DNA from: Anisus vortex
Lineage: Eukaryota; Mollusca; Gastropoda; Planorbidae
NCBI GenBank assembly: GCA_949126835.1
Contig: OX421495.1
Coordinates: forward strand, 20,551,079 to 20,615,078
DNA: 64,000 nucleotides
Direction: 5' to 3'
The translations under genes were made by a program, and so were the position numbers. The first letter of the stretch is position 1. Each line of letters starts with the position of its first letter. Shown in pieces: positions 1 through 9,509 of this stretch. Under the pieces are notes generated by a model. It saw only the letters and a program-made list of their open reading frames with translations, did no database searches and had not been told where the DNA came from.

Positions 1-710
1 TCCCAGCACAACCAGGAACGAAGCTAGGCATGTTTTGTTTGCTAATAAACTAATAGGACCGGAGATGTAGGTGTCATTCATTCTTTTAAGTTGACCAAGT
101 ATGTATAATCATTAACACATTTCCCAAACAGTCATAGCAGCCGGAGCTGCCGATGTATTAAACTGTGTAAATAATATTTATGTATTGAATAGTGGTATTG
201 AAAGTAAAAGGGAAGATTTCGGCTCTGTACAAGATTTTCTAAAAAATATGTAAAATGTAATCGATAACATAATCGATGTAACTGTAAACTATATGTAAAG
301 ATTACGCAACTCGTCAATAGACTTAATCTTCAACGCTAAACGAGACATATAATTATGATGTAATATTAATCCATTTTTTTTTTTGGGGGGGGGACTAGTT
401 AATCAAAATAACTATTAATAGGAATTGTGGAGTTGCCAAAAGGATGGACAGTTAGCTGTGACAATTGTAGAACGTGAATGAGGAGCATGGCTCTAGGCCA
501 TTTTTTTCTGTAGGTCATCTGAATTCTGCAAATGAATGTAAACATTTGACTCAAACAAAGACTATAATAAGATGGACCGTATGCTTTATTTTTAGAGCTT
601 AAGTGTTGTGTTTTACGTGCGCAGTCAAGAACATTGTTTGAAACAATGTCTAAAGACGTCCGCTGTATACAACTTTCTATTTTAATATTAATTTTCCATT
701 AATAAAATCA
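1..710. other. AT-rich intergenic sequence
   Basis: No gene-like reading frame, RNA gene or clear mobile element is visible here. A short poly-T/poly-G junction lies near 375-393. The open frames present are short and lack splice or coding context. Confidence 0.5.
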
Positions 711-849
711 TATTGGTCGGCAACCTAAGGCACGCGTGTCAAACCTGGCACGCAGTTAAAAAAAACTTTTTTCTGTTCTTAATGAGGAAAAATGCCTGTT
801 GAAGTTGATGTTACAAAATGATGTAGTGGTAAATTTTAGTGAGTTGAAC

Positions 850-1398
850 TTGCATTTACAGGGACCACTGGAATGGATTTGCAGTGAAATTGGACATATC
901 TTGCCGTGAAATCAATGTCAAAACATTGAACCACATGTACAAACCTATATTAAGGTATAACATATTAAGATAGATAGTTAGGCATTTCCAGAATCATCAA
1001 AGCACTCAAACCGAAGTTTGTAATCAAAGGCAAGACTTTCAAATTGTTGGACTCATTGTTTTTCATACCATATCAAGCCTAACTGGTTTAATATTACTAC
1101 AACCTTCTTAGATGTAGATTTTTGTAAGTGTAGGGATATTGGCGATTTTAAAATTTCAAAATGGGCATCCAAATGTACAGATTTGCGGAAAAAATATATG
1201 GAAGGAAGCTTAGGAAAGTCATCTGCTCAACTTCTCAACTGTTTGGCATTCAATCTTTTACTTTCAGCTTTTGAGTCAACTTACACCTGTGAACAGATTT
1301 TATCGCACATGAAAGCTGTTTTAAGCATACAAAGAGGTCACCTACACTTGACCGCTCATTCATTGATACACAGACTAAGCTTAATTACATTTACATGA
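850..1398 (+). pseudogene. hAT transposase C-terminal remnant
   Basis: The ORF tail at 1183-1398 contains LLSAFESTYTCEQILSHMK followed by a basic stretch. This is the hAT C-terminal dimerisation region as found in ZBED/SCAND3/GTF2IRD2-like transposases. Upstream, in broken frames, ELNLHLQG-like coding near 838-865 is the family's usual 'LNxxLQGK' segment. Stops and frame changes between 870 and 1180 show that it is dead. A shorter homologous remnant lies on the minus strand of the copy near 30.6-31.3 kb. Family recognition is from motif memory; the loss of function is directly visible. Confidence 0.75.
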
Positions 1399-1520
1399 GG
1401 CCGGCGGCTGTGGTTAGTTCGCCGGACTGTCAACCAACACGTCGCGGGTTCTATCCCTGTCGCCCTGCAGGAGTTCTGGGCCTAGTGGGCGTAATAATCT
1501 GGAAGTGACGTCTGCAAACT
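1397..1520 (+). repeat. tRNA-derived SINE, family 2, inserted in hAT copy A
   Basis: The sequence begins GGCCGGCGGCTGTGGTTAGT (A-box-like) and has GGGTTCTATCCC (B-box-like), then CCCTGCAGGAGTTCTGGG and a CGTAATAATCT stretch. The same organisation is seen inside another hAT near 30955-31100 (minus) and in a LINE fragment at 48265-48425. hAT coding homology ends at its left border, and hAT non-coding homology resumes at its right. Confidence 0.65.
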
Positions 1521-2539
1521 TATGAGACCATTTAAAACAGATTTATGCTCATCTTCTTTAATAAACCATAGTTATAGGTAATTCTAAAACACATGTATTT
1601 GTATTATTAATTTAATAAATATAAGAAACCTATTTAATAGCACTATGTTATGTAATTTCTGTAATTATTAATGTTTAAAATATAAACTTCTTAAATAGAC
1701 AAACAATTAATGCAGGAATTGTTTAATGTAAAAAATTTTAATCTTCTAGTACTTACATCTTTGTATGAATACCATAATGTTGGATTTATAAAAATAAATA
1801 ATAATTAGTCAGTAATATTTGTTATATTACAAAACATAACTTATTTGGCATCACTATTGAATGAAATGTGGAAACCTTTTTTTTTAAAGGGAGGTAATTA
1901 ACCTATTTTATTTGATTTTAATTTTCTAATTATTTTTCTTTTCGTTTATTTTATAAAAGAATAAATGGCTTACAATGTATAACTTTGAAATAATCAAACT
2001 GTAAAAAGTTTTTGAAAATTATATAAATATTTCCTGACTAAACAATTTATATGTATATTTTCAATAATTACATTAACTACGCAGTTTTTATGATTACAAC
2101 GTATATATATCACTCTTAACGATAATGGGCATTCGGTTTGGTTCATTAACAAAAGTTAAACACATTTAAGGACTTCTCAGTTAATCTGAGATCAAAATCT
2201 TATTAAAATAATTATCTAGGTGTTAGATCTTCATCTTAACTAAAACAAAATAATGTTTAGGCAATAATTACCATACGTGTGAAAGTTTAGTAATAAAATA
2301 TTGTATTTGATATAAAAGCAAAAAGAAAGGATGATAATCGCAAACACGTATATTTTGTATTAAATATGAAACGCTGTATCTATTTTCTCTATAAATAATT
2401 TCCTTTGCATTTGGTCTTCGTCTTGCTACGGAGACTAATTGTCCTATAAATATTATATTTTTTAAAGTATAATAGAGCACGCTGAATGAGTTAGAAATCC
2501 TTGTTTGGCACACTGTTAACAAAAGGTTGCCGATTTCTG

Positions 2540-2732
2540 ATCTGGAGGATGGGGTGTGATCAGGGTGTGACAGGGTGTGACCGGATGTGATCGGAAATTC
2601 CGAAACATAAGATTTCGAGTTATCAAATAGAAATATCAAAGCGAGCGGCCCATCTTGTTATAGTCTTTGATTTAAACTGTACGTACTAATTATAGATGCT
2701 ATGCTATGACTTCAATTATTTTGAATGCATTA
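2540..2732. other. Short GTGTGA-rich tandem motif and spacer
   Basis: At 2553-2590 a short, imperfect ~10-bp motif (GGGTGTGATC / GGGTGTGACA / GGGTGTGACC / GGATGTGATC) recurs four times. No gene is seen. Confidence 0.5.
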
Positions 2733-3235
2733 TCTATAGTCTATATATAAAGTAGACTGACTGTGTGTGGATTCTGATCCCCATTGGTTAATTTAAAGAC
2801 ACGTGACCTTATTTCTTCATATACTACATTTGCGATCTCGCGTTCTGCAAGTGTGCTCCCTAGCTGAGTGGTAAGCGTATCCGACAAATCCGACTGCCAT
2901 GCGGGCGACCTGGGTTTGATAACTTTCGTTTTTTTTTTCACTATTTTGTATTTCCATTATAATTATTTCTTTTTATATATTGTAAAGAATTTCAGGACTT
3001 AAAGCTTTCCTTAAATGTTTTCAGTAACCTAAGTAAAATGTAATAATTATATTTTAGACGTAAGCGGGAGACGGGTGTTCAATTCTCAGCCACGGATAGT
3101 CCAAACTTTTTGTTAAATAAAAAGACATGTCCTTTATTAACCCGGTTAGAATATTTATTTAAAATATTTTTTTCCTAAATGTTTTCAGTAAATAATTAAT
3201 AGTTATATTTTTAAAATTATTATAGCTTTCTGTAC
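2733..3235 (+). mobile_element. Helitron-like non-autonomous element (copy H1)
   Basis: It starts TCTATAGTCTATATATAAAG after an A, the 5'-TC TATATATAA pattern typical of Helitrons. It then shares with the copies at 28440-28877 and 43043-43880 (both minus) a block with CCATTGGTTAATTTAAAGAC, CACGTGACC and a tRNA-like segment (2863-2924: TAGCTGAGTGGTAAGCGTA then GGGCGACCTGGGTTTGATA). The 3' hairpin seen in H2 is missing. A motif CTAAATGTTTTCAGTAA occurs twice (about 3016 and 3176), with a second B-box-like GTGTTCAATTC between, suggesting a partial internal duplication. The right border is approximate. Confidence 0.55.
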
Positions 3236-3282
3236 ATTGTAGTTAATACAATTTTTATCAGTAGCTATAGGCCTAAAGGGTA

Positions 3283-3520
3283 CGGTGGTCGAACGGCCGC
3301 TCGTTCGAATCCTGGTGAAGGCTAGGATTTTTTCCCCTGGACTCGAGGATGTCCCATCTCGGATGGGTACCTGACATTAGTTGGGGTAAAGTAAAGGCGG
3401 CTGGGCGTTGTGCTGGCCACACATCCCCTAGTACGCCGTGGCCACATAAACTGGTGAACGCTGCTTCACGGGCCCAATGATCAATTTGGTCCGACGGGTA
3501 TTTTACTATTGGCCTGTATA
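3283..3520 (+). repeat. tRNA-derived SINE, family 1 (copy 1)
   Basis: It has a tRNA-like head (GGTGGTCGAACGGCCG, then a B box GTTCGAATCC) joined to a conserved body: GGCTAGGATTTTTTCCC, GGGTACCTGACATTAGTTGG, GTAAAGTAAAGGCGGCTGG, TGTGCTGGCCACACATCCCC, a GCCGTGGCCAC block and GAACGCTGCTTCACGGGCCC. Other copies lie at 13600-13800, 41592-41850 (minus), 44985-45450 and 59240-59490. The tRNA head is shortened between its A and B boxes in this copy. Confidence 0.85.
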
Positions 3521-3529
3521 TTTTTATTT

Positions 3530-4640
3530 CAAGGGCAGCGCCGGAGAATTTGGCTTGTAAATAAAAAAAATGTCAAATATATTTTTTTTCATTGGGTGAT
3601 GACGTGTTAACCGATGAGTGCATTTAAAGAAGTGTTTACATTTAACTATTAATTCTTCCTTTGGTCAATCCTGCTTTTGAATTGTTTCTTCTTGATGACT
3701 TATATATTTTCATTATTTTATTTGTTTTGATAAAATGCTCATAAAATCCGTAACACCTCCCGGATGAACTAAGCTAAGGTATCAATTTAAACCAAATTAT
3801 CGTCCTATGCAAAAACTGATCACCAGATTGTGTTGTTCTTTTATTCAAACCGGAAAACGCAGTTATGATCGGGTTAATATTTCTGTAGTTCTAGGACGTA
3901 ATCCCTCTCAAAAGTTCCTAAAAGGTTCGGGTAGCAGGGGGCGCATCCGGTCAAGACGGCCATTATTGATGACCGTATGGGGCGCACGCGTACCTCCCTA
4001 CTTAGATAGCTCGCGATGGGCCTGCGCGTGAAACGTGTGCGCGCGCTACTGCGGGGCATGGGTTGACGCGATTAGGCTCGATATTTACTCACTTCCGGAG
4101 GTTTAAGTCCCGAGTTCGGGAGCCCTGAAACGTGTCGGGGCCGCGCTTGGGCATCTGTCACCTTCTAGTCTAGATAACCCGGAAAACGGGTTAGATCTGT
4201 ACCCCCACCTACCCCCTAAATCAATTGGTTTCTGCCCATGGGTAGTCAATGTATGTTCTAAGACATTTGGGGGGGGGGGGGAGGGGGCTTTTGCATTTTC
4301 TACGGCACGATGTTCCAACAGCGTCCATCCCTCGCTTGTTTATAAACAAATAGGGGGTGGGTGTTGCTGCGGGAACATGCAGTGGGAAGTGAGTTGTAGT
4401 TGTAGGTGGGGCGGGAGGCAATATCTAGAGGTGGGAAGAATGGGGTCGGCAGAACTTTTTGTGCCAATTCTTGCGTGCGTGTGTTGAGATTAAATGATTC
4501 TAGCGCCTGTAGTGTGCAAAACAAATCGAACCCGGAATTGGTGTTGACAGTTGTGATGCGACAGCCTCGAACTGTATGTACATAGGATTGCCAGAGTGTG
4601 ATTTGAACAAAACTACAAAGGGTCCAAAAACATGGCTGTC
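3530..4640. other. Intergenic; CpG-rich block at about 3920-4160
   Basis: No gene is supported. Between about 3920 and 4160 the sequence is conspicuously rich in CpG and GC (GGGGCGCATCC, GCGCACGCGT, GTGCGCGCGC, GCCGCGC) compared with its AT-rich surroundings, which is compatible with an unmethylated or regulatory patch. A 13-base poly-G lies at 4269-4281. The overlapping open frames here are Pro/Arg-rich shadows of GC content. Confidence 0.45.
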
Positions 4641-4644
4641 TCAA

Positions 4645-4895
4645 AAAGCCTGTCAAAAAAATTGCACTGGCTACCTATAACAATTAGGATAAAATTGAAA
4701 GTTCTGCTTATGCTCTATAAAAGCCTTCATGGTTAATCTCCACAATACATCAGAGAAAACCAGACTGCGCTGACTGCGCTCAAACAAAAATTCATCAACT
4801 CAAGGTACCAAAAGATAAAAGAAAAACAATTGCAGCTCGCGCCTACAACGTCGTAGCACCTCTGTGGTGGAATAAGCAGACAATATTGACATTTT
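4645..4895 (+). mobile_element. LINE ORF2 C-terminal fragment (L2/CR1-like), broken
   Basis: Translated segments read LHWLPITIRIKLKVLLMLYK then SPQYIRENQ, in shifting frames. LHWLPIxxRIxxK followed by 'Y IRE' is the signature tail of L2/CR1/Jockey-group reverse transcriptases. A better preserved relative is at 39630-40133. An internal stop (GGTTAATC) and shifts show it is dead. A minisatellite starts at its 3' end. Confidence 0.7.
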
Positions 4896-4934
4896 TTGTC
4901 ATCTTTGCAAGTTTACACCTGTATATTTATATAA

Positions 4935-5490
4935 CTTACTCCCACCTAGCTAGAACTATATGTCTTGCTCCCATCTAGCTAGAACTATATGTCTTGCTCC
5001 CATCTAGCTAGAACTATATGTCTTGCTCCCATCTAGCTAGAACTATATGTCTTGCTCCCATCTAGCTAGAACTATATGTCTTGCTCCCATCTAGCTAGAA
5101 CTATATGTCTTGCTCCCATCTAGCTAGAACTATATGTCTTGCTCCCATCTAGCTAGAACTATATGTCTTGCTCCCATCTAGCTAGAACTATAAATATGTC
5201 TTGCTCCCATCTAGCTAGAACTATATGTCTTGCTCCCATCTAGCTAGAACTATATGTCTTGCTCCCATCTAGCTAGAACTATAAATATGTCTTGCTCCCA
5301 TCTAGCTAGAATTATATGTCTTGCTCCCATCTAGCTAGAACTATAAATATGTCTTGCTCCCATCTAGCTAGAACTATATGTCTTGCTCCTATCTAGCTAG
5401 AACTATATGTCTTGCTCCCATCTAGCTAGAACTATATGTCTTGCTCCCATCTAGCTAGAACTATATGTCTTGCTCCCACCTAGTTAGACT
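4935..5490. repeat. Minisatellite, 29-bp unit, about 19 copies
   Basis: The unit contains TCTTGCTCCCATCTAGCTAG and AACTATATG. Copies are almost identical, with three carrying a 4-bp expansion (CTATAAATATG). Each unit includes the palindrome CTAGCTAG. Degenerate CTAG-rich sequence continues to about 5600. Array homogeneity suggests recent turnover. Confidence 0.95.
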
Positions 5491-5499
5491 CCAATTTTC

Positions 5500-6520
5500 T
5501 TTTTTTTTTATTCCTTTAGTATCCTACAGTCTTTATCTATCTGGTTATGTATGCTTCCTTCTAGATAGCTTTACTTTTAACTAGCTATTTATAATATCTT
5601 CTTCCTATCTAAATTCATTACTACACCAGAAACTGTGATCAGTTTGGTCCGTAGAGTATTTTACTTTATGGGATATAACGAAAGTGTTTGTTTTTTTTTG
5701 TCTCTGCTCTGCTATATGTAAAACCGCTGCGCTATCTACGCTGTCTGTGTATCTACATACATAATATAAAAAAAACACTGAAGGCATATAATATGTGGCT
5801 TTATCAACCGCTATTAAAAACATTAACCTACTTCAGCCAAAACAAGTGAATCAATGTCGCGAAATAAAAATATAAAAAGAAAGAAAGAAACGGGTATCTT
5901 TATTCAAACAATGGGGTGTATTTATGATCGTATGATTTATAACCTTCCACCGCATGCTAACGTGGGGGTCGAGGCACATTATAAATTGTGGACTCGGCCC
6001 TGTCTCGGAAACTGTCCATGCCCGGGTCTCGCGAACTTCTGGTCCTGATGCATCAACGTTTTTATTTTGTTTGTATACGCGTTTGTACAAACTACAAACA
6101 CACACATACACACACACACTCATACGTGCACGCACAAACACACACACACAGCTAAAAGGCTGTAATTCTTCCACATTGTTTTAGGCAAGACTCTGGCCAG
6201 ATTTGTGGGATGGGGCGGGATGAGGGGGGGGGGGGGTAGCATACAGCGTTGTGCCAGGTAAGATAATGATAAGGGTTGTAAATAATTACAATTCTACCCG
6301 ATCACACCCACCCCATTACCCATTTCTTTTCAGTCATACCCAAGGTTGCTTTTAATTACAGATTAACATACCAATACTAAACATTGACTAAACACACACA
6401 CACACACACAAAGATAAATATAAAGCCATAAGGTTCGAAGTTCCTCAAACTGGATAGCTCCCTCGTCCAGTTTTTTTTTATCTATATAAATTCAAATGCA
6501 CAGCACATTAAAGCCTCGTA
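5500..6520. other. Intergenic, microsatellite-rich
   Basis: There are CA/GT-type simple repeats at about 6098-6150 and 6394-6411, a GGGGGGGGGGGGG run at 6224-6236 and AAAGAAAG repeats near 5875. Open frames over the CA/GT tracts are low-complexity shadows. I see no supported gene. Confidence 0.5.
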
Positions 6521-6536
6521 TTTTATGTTTTATATT

Positions 6537-6749
6537 TTACCCAACCCGCGGAGGGATGGATGCCCAGATCGTGCGTCGTAAATCAAGCTTCGCTGTGTCG
6601 GCGCCTCGGTAGAATAGCGGATCAGTTTGTTTGTCCAGCAGCGCATAAAAAATCTGGCAACCATTAAACGTTTCCGCTTTTAGCAATGGTTGCCAGGTAA
6701 ACAATAAAAATAAAACCCAAAACAAGAATGACATTAATGTCTTTATCAT
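6537..6749 (-). CDS. Candidate small secreted protein (first exon or complete)
   Basis: The 70-residue ORF begins MIKTLMSFLFWVLFLLFTWQ. This is a basic residue followed by a strongly hydrophobic core, an apparent signal peptide ending near KA at residues 24-25. The mature part (from ETFNGCQIFYALL) has a single cysteine and ends IPPRVG-stop. If the stop is real, a terminal Gly could in principle be amidated. Alternatively, TTGG|GTAAAA just before the stop is a reasonable splice donor, making this a signal-peptide exon. I do not recognise the protein. No neighbour or domain supports it, and no TATA box or poly(A) signal was tied to it. Confidence 0.35.
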   Translation of the reverse strand: MIKTLMSFLFWVLFLLFTWQPLLKAETFNGCQIFYALLDKQTDPLFYRGADTAKLDLRRTIWASIPPRVG

Positions 6750-6759
6750 CGAATTATTG

Positions 6760-7180
6760 CGAGCTCACACCCATTGAGACTTTGTCTGGAAGGTTTAACA
6801 TATTTTTTTTAACTTGTTTTTATCAGTCCTTTTTTTTTTACAAAAAAAGGCAAATAAAAAGTTAACAATTTTCAGAAATCATTATTTTATAGAAGACTTT
6901 TTGCTGCCAATATATTTTGACATCTTTACCGGTGTCTGAATATAAAAAACAAGATTTTATTGAAGCAATATATGTTTTATTGTTAAATATATAGTTTCCA
7001 TTTAGTTGATTTAGCTCGGTTGTTTTTACGCCATATTTATTATGTTGTAAAGTATTTAGGCCTACACTATTGTATTTTTGAATTCATGAAAAGGAAAAAG
7101 AAGAAAATGTTTGCATTATAATATATGTTGGATCATATGCTTATAATACTAATGAACTAATGTGAATGTTAGTGAACCAC
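6760..7180. other. AT-rich spacer
   Basis: No gene or recognisable repeat. Poly-T and poly-A runs are frequent. This would be the upstream region of the candidate minus-strand secreted ORF, but no clear promoter element stands out. Confidence 0.4.
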
Positions 7181-7194
7181 AAAAGGATTATTTT

Positions 7195-7740
7195 GTCGCA
7201 TTTTCAAGTGGTAGATAATGACAGAGCATTGAATTTCATGGTAAATGATTACTATTTTTTGTGGGCCTGTTTTTGAACTGTGGATCATGGCATATAATTA
7301 TTAAACTTTGGCTTATTTTGACTCAGTGAAACATAGCTTGATTACTGAATCGAACCAACAGATAATGGCATATCAATTAATTTTGTCCAACTTTGGACCT
7401 GTGTATAGTGGCGAATAAAGAATTTTGGTTGACTTTCAACCAGTGGATATTGACAGATTACTACATTTTGGGTTATTTTGGACCTTTTGGGTATTGTCAG
7501 ATTACTCAATTTGGGGTCATTTCGGACCCTTTGGGTATTGTCAGATTACTAAATTTTTGTTTTTTTCGGACCTTTTGGGTATTGTCAGATTACTAAATCT
7601 TGGGTTATTTCGGACCTTGGGATATTGACAGATTACAAACTAAGCTTATAGGCTTATTTTGGACCTTTGGATGTTGGTAGATTATTAAACTTAGGCTTAT
7701 TTCGGACCTTGGACTAATGGAAGATTACTGAATTTCAAGC
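7195..7740. repeat. Degenerate tandem repeat, ~40-41-bp unit
   Basis: The core copies (7440-7740) repeat GGGTTATTTTGGACC, TTTGGGTATTGTCAGATTAC, TAAAT. More diverged units can be followed back to about 7195 (GACAGAGCATTGAATTTC, GGCATATAATTATTAAAC). Divergence rises towards the left edge, as expected for an array homogenising at its centre or right. The open frames at 7393-7628 are repeat read-through rather than genes. Confidence 0.85.
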
Positions 7741-7749
7741 TGTCCATGA

Positions 7750-7915
7750 AGATTAAGCTCCTACAATGTCACGCTCAACATTAAGAGTTCGAGTCTCGTA
7801 GCCGGACAGACCAGCTGAAGAAAAATGTTTAGCCTTCGGTCATGTCTCCAGCAGTGCCCCAAAGAGTCCAAGACGAGATGGTAGTAGTGGACTCAGAAAG
7901 CGCTTGCAAAAAAAA
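7750..7915 (+). repeat. Possible tRNA-derived SINE with A-tail
   Basis: A B-box-like GAGTTCGAGTCTCG occurs at about 7788-7801, and the segment ends in GCGCTTGC followed by a run of A at about 7908. This layout fits a short SINE copy, but no second copy in the window confirms it. Confidence 0.3.
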
Positions 7916-8044
7916 AAAATAACATCTGCAATAAAGTTTATCTGTAACCTTAGTTAAATGGAGACATTTACCCATTTACATCAAGATAAACACATTAAGA
8001 TAATATTTAAAAGCAAAAGTAAAACCACGCTAAATTGTCTAAAA

Positions 8045-8251
8045 CTGTCATCGGCAACCTTTTGATTATGGAGTGCCAAAGTGGGATTTCTAATTTTTTC
8101 TACGTGCCAACAGCCTAAAATAAATCATGTTCTAGCACTTCATTTCTTGTAGAAAAACTTGTATTGTCTTTTTTTGGAGGTATTCCGCGTGTCATTCAAA
8201 ATCACTCTGCGTGCCAAGTCTGGTACGCGTGCCATAGGTTGCCGATCCCTA
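8045..8251. mobile_element. hAT MITE (207 bp) with perfect 8-bp target duplication
   Basis: The ends read CTGTCATCGGCAACC and GGTTGCCGATCCCTA (imperfect inverted repeat). The flanks are identical: GTCTAAAA at 8037-8044 and 8252-8259. The subterminal parts match the large hAT copies at 28255 and 48907 (GAGTGCCAAA, CGTGCCAACAGC, TTCCGCGTGTCATTC, GCGTGCCAAGTCTGG), so this is an internally deleted derivative of that family. It was probably moved by the full-length transposase. Confidence 0.9.
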
Positions 8252-8259
8252 GTCTAAAA

Positions 8260-9260
8260 GACAATTACGCCTATATTGTATGAATTACGAAGGCGTCTTC
8301 AGGAATAGCGAAGCAGGAAGATGTGTGAATGAACACATCAAATAACTGGCATTTGCAAGGATTCGAACAGTGATATATCGGACAATGTTCAACGGTCATT
8401 TTCTTGACTGGTTTTTTTTTTTTAAATAACAACATATAAAAATAAATGTGTCCCAGCTACATCTTTCGTCCATCATATACACAGGCACAAACCCACTATC
8501 ATCCGCACAGACAAAGTCAATAGAAATAGGAAGAGAGAGAAAAAAAATTGTTCTATGTCCAAAAAAATTCTATGACAACAAAATGAAAGGTCAAAAAGCA
8601 ATTCATTCACAAACTTTAACTTTTGTCACGTAAAGCCTCGTCCGATTCGATCCCCAGCGTGCTGCCAGAACGTGACCTTGGAAACACGAGTCACATTGAT
8701 AAGATGATGCTCAGCACTGGACGAGAGGGTGACGAGTGCGCCCGGACGAGTGCCGCTGGAGTGCCGTCCCAGAGAGCCGCGAAGTCTACTAGACAAGCTC
8801 TCACCTCGGCCGGGGCGTGGTGGACGAGGTCTGTTCAGATGGCCCCCAAAACGTGAGCCGGCCAATGAATGGACGTAATAGTTTAGATACAAGCAAATGA
8901 AGAGGGGCGGGTGTATGTGTGTGGGTGAGTATGTGTGCACTGTATGTGTGTGTTTGCGCGCGTGGGTGAGTGCTGGACGAGAGGACACATATCATTGACC
9001 GCTTCGCCGAGTTTAATGCAGATCGCATGTAAACATAGACCCGCGCATTGATCGTTGCGGATCATCCCGGCACGAGATGTTGTCATACGGCTAAGCCACC
9101 AGTTTGAGCTGGTTCTAAGTTCTGTCTCCAGTGTTATCTCAAAGACGGAAGATTCCTACCAAACAGACGTAATTGACTCAAACATTCCGAATCCGGCAAT
9201 CCAAAAACAGTTTTCTGAAAAGAAAGAGCCACGTTACTAAAATGTATGTCAAGCGGCAAA
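8260..9260. other. Intergenic; possible tRNA-like remnant near 8350
   Basis: A minus-strand B-box-like GTTCGAATCC at about 8360-8369 hints at an old SINE scrap. A GT/TG-rich stretch lies at 8905-8965. The sequence is moderately GC-rich at 8640-8870, but I see no supported exon there. Confidence 0.35.
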
Positions 9261-9269
9261 AAAAAAAAA

Positions 9270-9500
9270 AAAACGACCAAAAAGGCAGGCCCCGGAAGAG
9301 ATGGATGTGTGAGGTGGAAATTGATCCACATTTGACCGCATGGGGATTCGTGGATAGAGAAAAAAAAGGCTAGGCCTGTATGGAAGGCGGAGGTGAAAAA
9401 GGCCAAAGATTTCCATGAAGACCGTGGCGCCACATGGATGGATGGAAAGGTATCGAAAGGGGCGGATAATCCCGTGAAGCCTTTGTATGATTGATCCATA
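9270..9500 (+). mobile_element. LINE ORF2 C-terminal fragment with frameshift
   Basis: The translated pieces GRPRKRWMCEVEIDPHLTAW, RPVWKAEVKKAKDFHEDRG and ATWMDGK lie in two frames across an A-run near 9360. The 'GRPRxRW...E(V/I)..DL...W' pattern followed by a basic tail and stop is the common C-terminus of animal non-LTR retrotransposon polyproteins. The frameshift shows it is dead. Confidence 0.6.
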
Positions 9501-9509
9501 ACCCTAACA

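Larger units (their letters stand above)
711..2539 (+). mobile_element. Decayed hAT DNA transposon (copy A)
   Basis: The left end reads TATTGGTCGGCAACC and the right end is the reverse complement of CAGAAATCGGCAACC, so both ends carry the GGTCGGCAACC-type hAT terminus, followed internally by GTTTGGCACAC-like subterminal sequence. The interior matches, in the opposite orientation, the copies at 28.3-31.3 kb and 48.9-51.2 kb. A transposase C-terminal remnant lies on the plus strand, then a SINE insertion near 1397-1520, then an AT-rich non-coding interior (1560-2260) that recurs near 34.9, 37.1, 29.9 and 50.1 kb. I find no matching 8-bp target duplication (taaaatca versus atctggag), so the ends may have drifted or been rearranged. 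Confidence 0.75.

Noticed and set aside
2863..2924. tRNA gene
   Set aside because: A and B boxes are present, but no complete cloverleaf or acceptor stem; the same segment recurs in the other Helitron-like copies.
4935..5490. CRISPR-like array
   Set aside because: Units are directly adjacent without unique spacers, and the genome is eukaryotic; it is a minisatellite.
7393..7628. Two Phe/Gly-rich repeat ORFs
   Set aside because: Tandem-repeat translation; the repeat is degenerate and continues outside the ORFs without coding constraint.
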